Source: Carposina sasakii
Lineage: Eukaryota > Arthropoda > Insecta > Lepidoptera > Carposinidae
DNA: 64,000 nucleotides
Assembly: GCA_014607495.2 (NCBI GenBank)
Contig: CP053154.1
Location: forward strand, 12,710,001 to 12,774,000
Direction of reading: 5' to 3'
Shown here: piece by piece, positions 11,701 through 20,700 of the stretch
Position numbering within the stretch: position 1 is the first letter of the stretch
Layout of the letters: each line of letters starts with the position of its first letter
The notes under the pieces: generated by a model
The model's input: only the letters and a program-made list of their open reading frames with translations
What the model was told of the DNA's origin: nothing
The model's database searches: none
Position numbers and translations under genes: made by a program

Positions 11701-14700
11701 CGGTTTTTTTAGTTTTGCTACAGTTACATACAAAATATAGCATCTGATGAAGAAATCTCTAAAGGATCGATACATATCCTCACATATGATAGGTAGAGAC
11801 ACGAGTTGTCTATGTTTAGATTCGAGAAAATGTTTAGTGCGTATGGAAAATGAATGGCAGCATATATAAAACATAGACTCACGTAGCATCAGCGACAGCT
11901 TGCCTCTGGAACAGCTCTTCCAGCTCTGCGGCGGTGATCCGTCCGGACGCGGGGCGCTGCCGGATGGACGCGGTGCGCGGCGCCGGCGGCGTGCCGGACG
12001 ATGGCGTGCCCACGCCGGACGTCGCCACGCCGGGCGTGTTCACGTTGGTTGCGCTTGCTGGGGTATTCATTTAGAAATAATTATTTATTTGCTCAAAACA
12101 TAACAATATGCAACGAGAGAGATTGAGCGGATAGATCTTTCCAGATTTTACCATTAGACACTATACATAGTCCCCGGGTTCCTAACTTTGGGTTGGTCAA
12201 AAAAAGACGTTATATTTATCACCATTCGAATACTAATAATGCTGTTGTAGTCCTGTGCTGATACGGGGCTTCACTAGAATACATCAGCTACATCTTCCTC
12301 GTGTTATCTTGAGCATTCTCACAGGCGTTAAGCTTGTCACAGATCATTTACATTTTTCTCTGATATGCTAAATAAAATGTGACTGTGAGATCTCTTTTTA
12401 TGATCAGCCGTGTGTTTGAATAAATACAAGTATTGTCACCTACAAACAATATACCTGGTCACTAAAATGTCTCAAGAGGGCAGGAAGTATTTGAATAAGA
12501 ACTCACAATTGATTCCTGGATGTAACTGCACAGACTCGGCGGAGGAGGACTTGCCAGCCACACTGAGTGGTTCACAGTTCTCTTCTTTCTCACCGCCATT
12601 TTCTAAAACATAAAGGCAGGTATTTAAATACAGTTGCGACTTCCAACTGTCCCATTGGGGACTGATTAAGAGGCGACATTTGACGTTTTCGAGCAGCTGT
12701 TGATCAAGGAAGTATCCAAAAGGTTCTTGACTAACAGACGAGGCTCAAGTTCAACAGCGGAATAACCTATAATAATATCCCCCAAAGATATTTTTTTGAA
12801 TGACAAATGAGCCTGGAGTACCTTTATTACTAGTGTTAATATGTGCTTACCGAGTCCGGCGACCATGGACTTGGCCCGAGCTCTACCCACGCTGAGCGTG
12901 GTGCGCGGGTCGCGGCGAGGGGGCGCGGGCGCGGGACTGCGGCCTGAGGGGGACAGAGAAAGTTTTCAAGAAATAATACTCAAATGTCCGCTCCACGGTC
13001 AACAGTTCAGGCATGTTATGTCGTCAAATGACAAGACTTTCCTTAGGTGCTAACTGCATTGGAACAAATTGCAAAGGTTTCTGTTTATGTAAATTTTTAT
13101 ACAATAATGCACAACCAAGTTATTGAGATGTAGAATTAGCAAAATGTTTTTCGGCTTCTGTTGGGTGAAGTTTTTACATGCCGGTCTATTTCTATTATAA
13201 CTAAGCGCTCTGTGACGCGGTGGCATAAATCTAATGTAAACTTGCTACTTATCGTCGTACTGAAACCAATCGTTCTCCTAAACGACGCCGTACCGTGCAA
13301 CCTACAAAATGACCTCAAACTACAAAAATGTATATTTACATTACAATGTACAGATTAATTACAAGTCTAGTATTACCTCCCGCAGTATTCCGTGGCAGCG
13401 TGGCCGCATACGGTCGCGAGCAGAGCTGCGTCTGCGACTTGCTGGCGGGCACGTGGCACGCCGCCTCCGCGCCTGCCCCAAGCAATGTACAGGGTTAATG
13501 CGGTTACCTACTAGGGAGTTTAGTCTATGCATACCATACACCAGTAGGAGGGTCCATAGATTATAGTTGATTTTTTAAATTACAGTGAAAGAAACATAGA
13601 GGTAGGTGTGGAAATTAGATTGTTAGTGTTAGTGTCGTCATTATTAGTGTAAGTAGGTAAGTACTGAATAATATGTCGGGGTCAGGTCATTGACTATTCT
13701 AAAATGGCTATTTTCATATAGAAACCAGACCTGGAACCAGATTATCAGGCATATAATATTTATATAGAGATTATTTATAATACAGAAGTATATACTAAAG
13801 AAGCACATAAAAAATTGAAAAACTTACCGCTGGGAGTACTATTTAAAGATACTACAGTCATAGACACTAGAGCGCCGGAGTTCCGTATGAGTTCCACCAC
13901 ATGCTCATGAGATGCTGCTGACACATCCTCGCCGTTTATCTGAGGAAATATACACTTATGACGAGATTGTTTATGATTCTCAAAGGGAGAGAGTTCTAGT
14001 CCCTTAAAGTTCTCATTAAAATGAGAACCAAGAAAGAAAGCCAAGTAGCTATAAAAATAGTGCGTGTCGGTATATGTGATCATGAGTTCGTGTGTGTCGC
14101 TCAGCCGAACATCTTTAATGTGCTTTTACAACTCTTTCAGCTATAAGATAAGATAAAGATTTTCTCTTCACACAGTGTTTCAGTAAGGATACTGACCGCT
14201 ACAAGAAAGTCTCCTTTCTTCAAGCCGGCGCGGTCAGCCACGCCCCCCGCGTCCACATCGTCCAGGTACTGCAAGCCGGGGCAGCGTTCAGAAGGCCTCA
14301 GCTCCATGAGCGGTGAGGATGCCTTCGCCCCTCGAAGAATGAATCCAAAGCCGCGGCGCGCTCGGTGGAGTACCACGGTTCTGGTCTCCATGTTACCGAA
14401 GCTGTGGAGGTTTTGTTTATTAATTGGTATGCTTAGAGAACTAGTGTATTGCATTTCTTTCCAGCGGCTTTATACGATAAAGCATATAAAAGTTAATGGA
14501 ATATCAAACTATAATTATTATCTACGTGCACACAAGATATGTGAGATATTTACCTTTTCTTTATTCTAGGTGCAGTTGCACTATATGTTTTGCTAAGAGC
14601 CATTTCCCTTCTTCCTGTAACCCTCGAATGATGAACAGGACCGGCCGCTAATACCTGGTAAAAGATCAATCATTAAGATCAAGTACTTATTTGTACAAGT

Positions 14701-17700
14701 TGCAGCATACATACCTATAGATTACAGTAATATTACAGTTTTTACCTGATGTAAGTGCGCGTTGTTTTGCCGAAGCCGTACTTCTTGTACACATTGTGAT
14801 GGAAACAGTCCACTTGCACCTGAACCTCGCACTGTGCCTTCGAGGAAACCATCGTCAGTTGCTCCGGTCACTGAAATATTGTAACAAAAACTTAGCATCT
14901 CTTGGGCGCCAAAAATATTCTATCACTATTTTGGCGCCCAACGTGGGACCAGATTCGCAATATGTGAATAACAATGATAAAAGTTAATATGGATAAATGT
15001 GATTGCTTGTTATTTTTGTGTCTGTGTTAGTGCGCCAACACAACAGTTTTTTTTTTAGTATTTTACCTTCAATGATGTCGCCCTGATTCAGTCGTATATG
15101 CCCAGACGCGTTCGGTTCGTATGGCTGCAAGCACACGACTGTGGTACCGGTTGACTGCAGGGAGCATGTGGTGGTATCCGAATTGCTAGTGCCGACGCCG
15201 CTCGAGTCGGAAATGATGTCGCTAGTGTCGCCCGCACTTTTATCTGTTAACATGATCGTCAGGCCTAACGGATAAATTCAGATATATGCTTCTCCGTATT
15301 GATAGTGCAGATATCAAGGATTAACATAAGTAGTTTAATAGGAGTTTTTATTGGACTTGTCATTGTTGAATATAATGGGAAAAACAATTTTACAATCATA
15401 ATCTATTACCAGGAAACAGTTGAGAAAGGGTCTAGTAAACTCTTAAAACTAGAACTAACATCTAAAAAAGGGGAAAACAAACAATTTCGGGAAAAGCACA
15501 AAGCGAAGTGGTAAACTCGCTCCACACACAGAAGTATACCATCAATGAGAAAATCTAGGTAAGTTTTGCAATGGTTTAGCAGATGGTATATTTCAGAATG
15601 TTGAGCGTACATCTAACAAGAGGCACACAGAGCATGCAGTCGATGTCGGATGATGGTGAGTGAGCTGAGTGTGCATGGTGATGGTTGTCCACGCGTGGGC
15701 GTGGGCGTGCTGGGCTTACTGGGGCCTAGCTTGTACACTTGTCGACTTATTTTAAATCTTGTATTGCGGTTTGAATTTATATTTCTTACATTATTACGTT
15801 TACACCTTTCAGTAATGCAGAATCTTTAATTATGTTGTAAATTGAATCAACAGAAAACATAGAACATTTATTATAGACAGGTGGACAGGAATGGTTATAT
15901 CAACATTACCTACGGTGTTAACCATTTACAAATACCTACACATAAACCTATAACAGAGTGAGCCGCGGAGTACAAGTATGTTCATCACCTATCAGTATTT
16001 ACCTGTCAGTATGCTGGCGTCGTCCTCGTGACTCGGATGGCTGGTATCGCTGATGCTTGAGGATGCTGATGAGAAGGGTCGTTCTAGGCTGCAAGGCGAG
16101 GCGGGGCCAGGTCGGCGCAGTAACGCGTCCAGTTCTGCTGGGATCCTGGTAGATGACGCCAGTGACCCGCGGTCACCAGCCGCCCACAGCAGGCCCCAAG
16201 CTCCAGACCGTCGCTTAGGGTTGTATCTCGGAGGACCCCGGAAAGGCACTGAAAATCCGTACATAACCGAACCAAACGTGCAAAAAACTAATAGCAGAGG
16301 GTAGTTACGAAAACAGGACGAACACAATAAAATTAAGTAAACAAACTTTTTAATGTGCGTTTTAAATAAAATTTGTTACATAAATTAACAGCTACAGTTA
16401 AATACAATAGTATTAGTAAATAGTGGTGTTATATAATATAGACCCTGTAATATAATATTGTAAAATATTAGGGTCGATTCCGGCAGTTACACTTAAACCT
16501 AAACATAAATCTTATTCAGGTCTATCTCTCTCCGTTCTTAACGTAAATAGCTGACAGAGAAAAGGACAGGTAGGACTAAATTTTCCGTTTAGTTTTAAGT
16601 GTGACTGCCGGAATCGACCATATTGTGTACCTTATTCGCTGTGTTTATATAATCTTACATAAAATAAATTAAATTTAGTTTTCTTTATACCTACCATTAT
16701 AACTTTCAATATACAACCATCACCATTATGAAATAAGCAATGGATTAGAAACTAGGTTAGATTAAGTAGATATAAGTAAAAATGATTATATACATGCAAT
16801 AATGTTAGAATTTGGCTATAGTCCTATATAAACTATATTAGGCATGACTAAGCATTCGCACATGAAACATTTTGGTTACCTAAAGATTATAGACTGTATG
16901 TACATAACATAGTTATTATATAATCGGGTACGAACTAAGGGATCAAAGAAATAAGCTGCCCTAGTTCGTCACCCTACTGTATATGTTAATAAGTAATGTA
17001 TAAAGCGTTAGCACAATCATGCTGGTATCTAAACGATAAACTCACCAACTTCCTCTGATTTATATTTTTTTATTACTTCGGCTAAGTCCAAATTCCCTGC
17101 TATTACTGCAACCTGAAATTCAGTGTAGGTATGGGTTAATTTTGTTCGAAACTGCAAATATGATCCTTCGAGTCGGATTCCTTGAAATTGATCCTATCTA
17201 ATAGTGAAAAGATATTTTCAATACCATCAGTGTCCAAATTGAAAATAACGTCATAGGTTGCATGCAGAATATAAATCCGGATATTAAATCATCGTCGGCG
17301 TTAGTCATGGATAACGCATAAGGAGAAATTGACACAAAACTCTCAGTTTTATTCTTTACAAAACGACAATAATAAATGACCCAGAGACCATCCAAAACAG
17401 AGATTTTCTTACAATACTCGTAATAACAAACCTGATAAGGCGTCTGATTGGCAAAATTCAAGGCCTCCTTATCGCAGCCCCGGAACAACAGCTGCCTTGC
17501 ACACGAGTCCTGCGCATTGACCGCGCAGACGTGGAGCGGCGTGTTGCCGGATGCGTTGCGGCTGTTCATGTCGGCGCCGTAGAACAGCAGGTGGTCTAGG
17601 TGCTGCACCAGGCCGTTACGGCACGCCTGGAGATGGGAGTTGTTTGGTCAATGTAAAGTGAATTGGTATATTTGGTAGATGCAACAGTTTAATAACCGTT

Positions 17701-20700
17701 ATTATCTATAGGTAGGTATGTCAGACCCACAGGCTCAATACTGAAGAATCTTTCTATTTTTATGAATTTTGATTCACTTAAAAAAAGAGATAAGAACATG
17801 TCTAGTATTTGCGGCTTAAGTTTTACATAATACATACTTGATGAACTTCCTGCCATCCCTGTAAATCCGTAGCACCAATAGTGGAGTGATCATGCAGCAA
17901 CGTCTCACACAGCAGCGGATCCGTTTTGTTTGTGACCGACAAGTACAAGGGTGTCAGTCCCTTAGCGTCCTTGTAGTTGGGGGAAGCACCCAGTTCTAGA
18001 AGCGTTTTTACTGCTTCTAGATTGTTCTTCTCGATAGCTCTGTGCATGGCCGTGCTGCCATCTTTAGTCCTGTAGTCGAGGAGAGCGCCGCCGTTCACGA
18101 GCGCGATGAGAATCTTCCCAGACGATTTTATTGCAGCTGCTATTGTTAAAGGCGTTTCTGGAATAAATAAAAAATAACGCTTGTCAATTTTTATCAAGAT
18201 AGGAGCGAGCTGGGCAAGTCGCGCTGCGTCCTTTATTTTTTCAGCGTCAATCGAAGTTTGCAGATAGGTCACCTACTTGTAAATATAAACATATTGAATG
18301 ATAATGTACACGGTGAACCTATCCATAATATTTGAGGCTTGAAAAAATAAACATATGTTATTTTTTCCAGATAGTATGGAGAAATTCCTAAACAACTCAA
18401 GAATGTTAAACAATGTCAGACTGAAATTAGAATTTTGAAAAAATCAACATGTGATTTTGAAGCCTCTGAGGATAGATAGCTGCTATTCAAAGTTTTCCCT
18501 TAACATAGCCCGCTTGTTACATCATGTATAGACCATATACATAATCTATTTTATCTCCAGAGACCGCATCATAATTATTCTATTCATTTAGTAAGTATAC
18601 TATATATGTACATACATATACGCAAAAAGACCAAGGTTCATACACTTGCTAATACCAGCTATTAATTTTAACGCGGGTAGTTACTAATATGTAAAGTGAA
18701 CAATGCGATCGGAAGGAATAAATGAATATTAATTAGGTATCAGTTTGAAGGCTGCCATTTATCGGGGATTATCCACGGATTGATACGACTTACTTACAAC
18801 AGCAGAGCTCGCCTCAGACAGAACAATAGACAGATAAGGCATCGGTATGCAAATGATACCGAACATATGTCGTGGTGTAACGAAAATAGTAGGAGCGGAA
18901 CCAAAATATGTGAAGGCTCTTCTGATGTGTTCTCTCATTAGTTATTCAGGGGTGCTTGATAGTTTAAGCGTATGCTGGTGTGCGGTAACCTCATAGAACG
19001 GAGGTCTTCGCGGCACTAGTACCCTACGTAAGACCGAAATAAAGTAAATGCGTGCCTACGAGTAGTAAGTATGCGAAGGTTCTAGTATGTCAGTAGATCA
19101 CAAAATAGCCATGGTGAATTTGTGTCTACATCATGAAAAGATTATATTAGATACGTTCAAGTAGGTATACCTGCAGAGGTATGCGCATTGATCCGAATCT
19201 GCTCCGAATATGATAATCTCGGAATTTATATAAATAGTCGGGATATTAATTTAATTTATTTATAATATTCAGGCAATACTAGCCCTTATTATTAGTAAAC
19301 AGTACCTTACTTAACGCTATTGTTAGTACCTAGTCTACAAACAATAATGGATACCGTATCATCTTTTCGCATTGTTTCTTTGTATCTGCTATTCATGCGT
19401 GAAATTTCGCATATCCTCTTGCATTCCAAAAGAAAAACATCTTCCTACTGCCACTATTTTACTATGATATGGTGAGTGAACGGCCATGTTTGTTAACGAA
19501 ATTCAATTCCAAACAGTCAACGGACAATGCAAGTATGGCGAAGTTGTTAAATATGACACCCGAGATACCATGGTGTGGCTGTCCGTTGTGCAACGTAAGT
19601 TTATAGGTGTAATGTAAGACGTTTAGTGGCATGTATTTGTACATAGGATACAATGGACTTAATGTCATATTATACGTACTACTAAGGTCTTACAGCAAAT
19701 GTGTCTTTACAGAATAATATAGCAAACGACGATAGAAGAGAATTTTATTCAAAGTATGCTAATAAAACTATTCAATACATCTTAGGGCATTACTAAAACC
19801 AGGGTGTTAGTTGAACTCCTAACGCAGGATTGCTTGTTTACACAACACACGTTTACGCATGACCTGCGAAACACGATATGACAAACCGATTTATCGACAT
19901 TTAGCCTGTCAAAATACGATAAATATAGCCGCCATGTTGAATTTTGTACAAAGACGATACGATATCGTACGATACGATATCCACGATGCGTGGTTATGCT
20001 AGGGGGGCTGATATTTTATATAATCCGCAGAGGGTGGGCTGTCTGAAAGTTATGTACTACTACTATTATATGCTTCAGTATTCTGTACTAAAACTAACAA
20101 GGGCTGATGTACTAACTATTAATGGTTCTTTTAGAATAAATTTATAATATTGAATGATATTATAATACTGGCTTGCTTAATTATTGCTTGTTTGTTAAAA
20201 AACCAGCAATTGACATCAATCAAAGGTTATTTTGTTCATTTCCAGTAGATCCACAGGTCATTTAAGATTTTGATAGTCTTACCTCCAGTGTCCTGGCAGT
20301 GGAAGTTGGGGTCCAGTCCTTTGGAGCAGGCCTTAGTGATCTTATCAATCTGCGCATGCGTCACATGCTCGAGGAACCTGCGCAGGTTTGCGCGCGAGTG
20401 CAGCGCCTTTAGAGTTTTCTCGTCTAATTTCAGCATCTTGTATACACGCCGCTTGTATTTCAGCTGAAAAATTACATAAGGCTATTAAATAATGTACCTA
20501 TAATGACATAGAACAGCTATATATGCTAAATGTGGGTCTACAGCCATCCTACTACCGCGTCGAGATATACATTATATAGAGATATATATTTTTTGGTCGT
20601 CAACGTTCCCGAATACTATGGAATCTCCTCATCATCACGATAATTTTTCTATATGGAAGCATACCTGGGAAGTGTCTGGTTCCCAAGATATTAGGGCCCA

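Noticed and set aside
11900..12103. Plus-strand frame of 67 codons
   Set aside because: Antisense shadow of the Shank exon at 11883-12057.
14929..14949. A complete LTR retrotransposon or endogenous retrovirus at the Lys-type primer site
   Set aside because: Shank exons lie 58 bp and about 120 bp away on either side, which leaves no room for LTRs or coding regions.
16053..16304. Plus-strand frame of 83 codons
   Set aside because: Antisense shadow of the Shank linker exon at 16003-16248.
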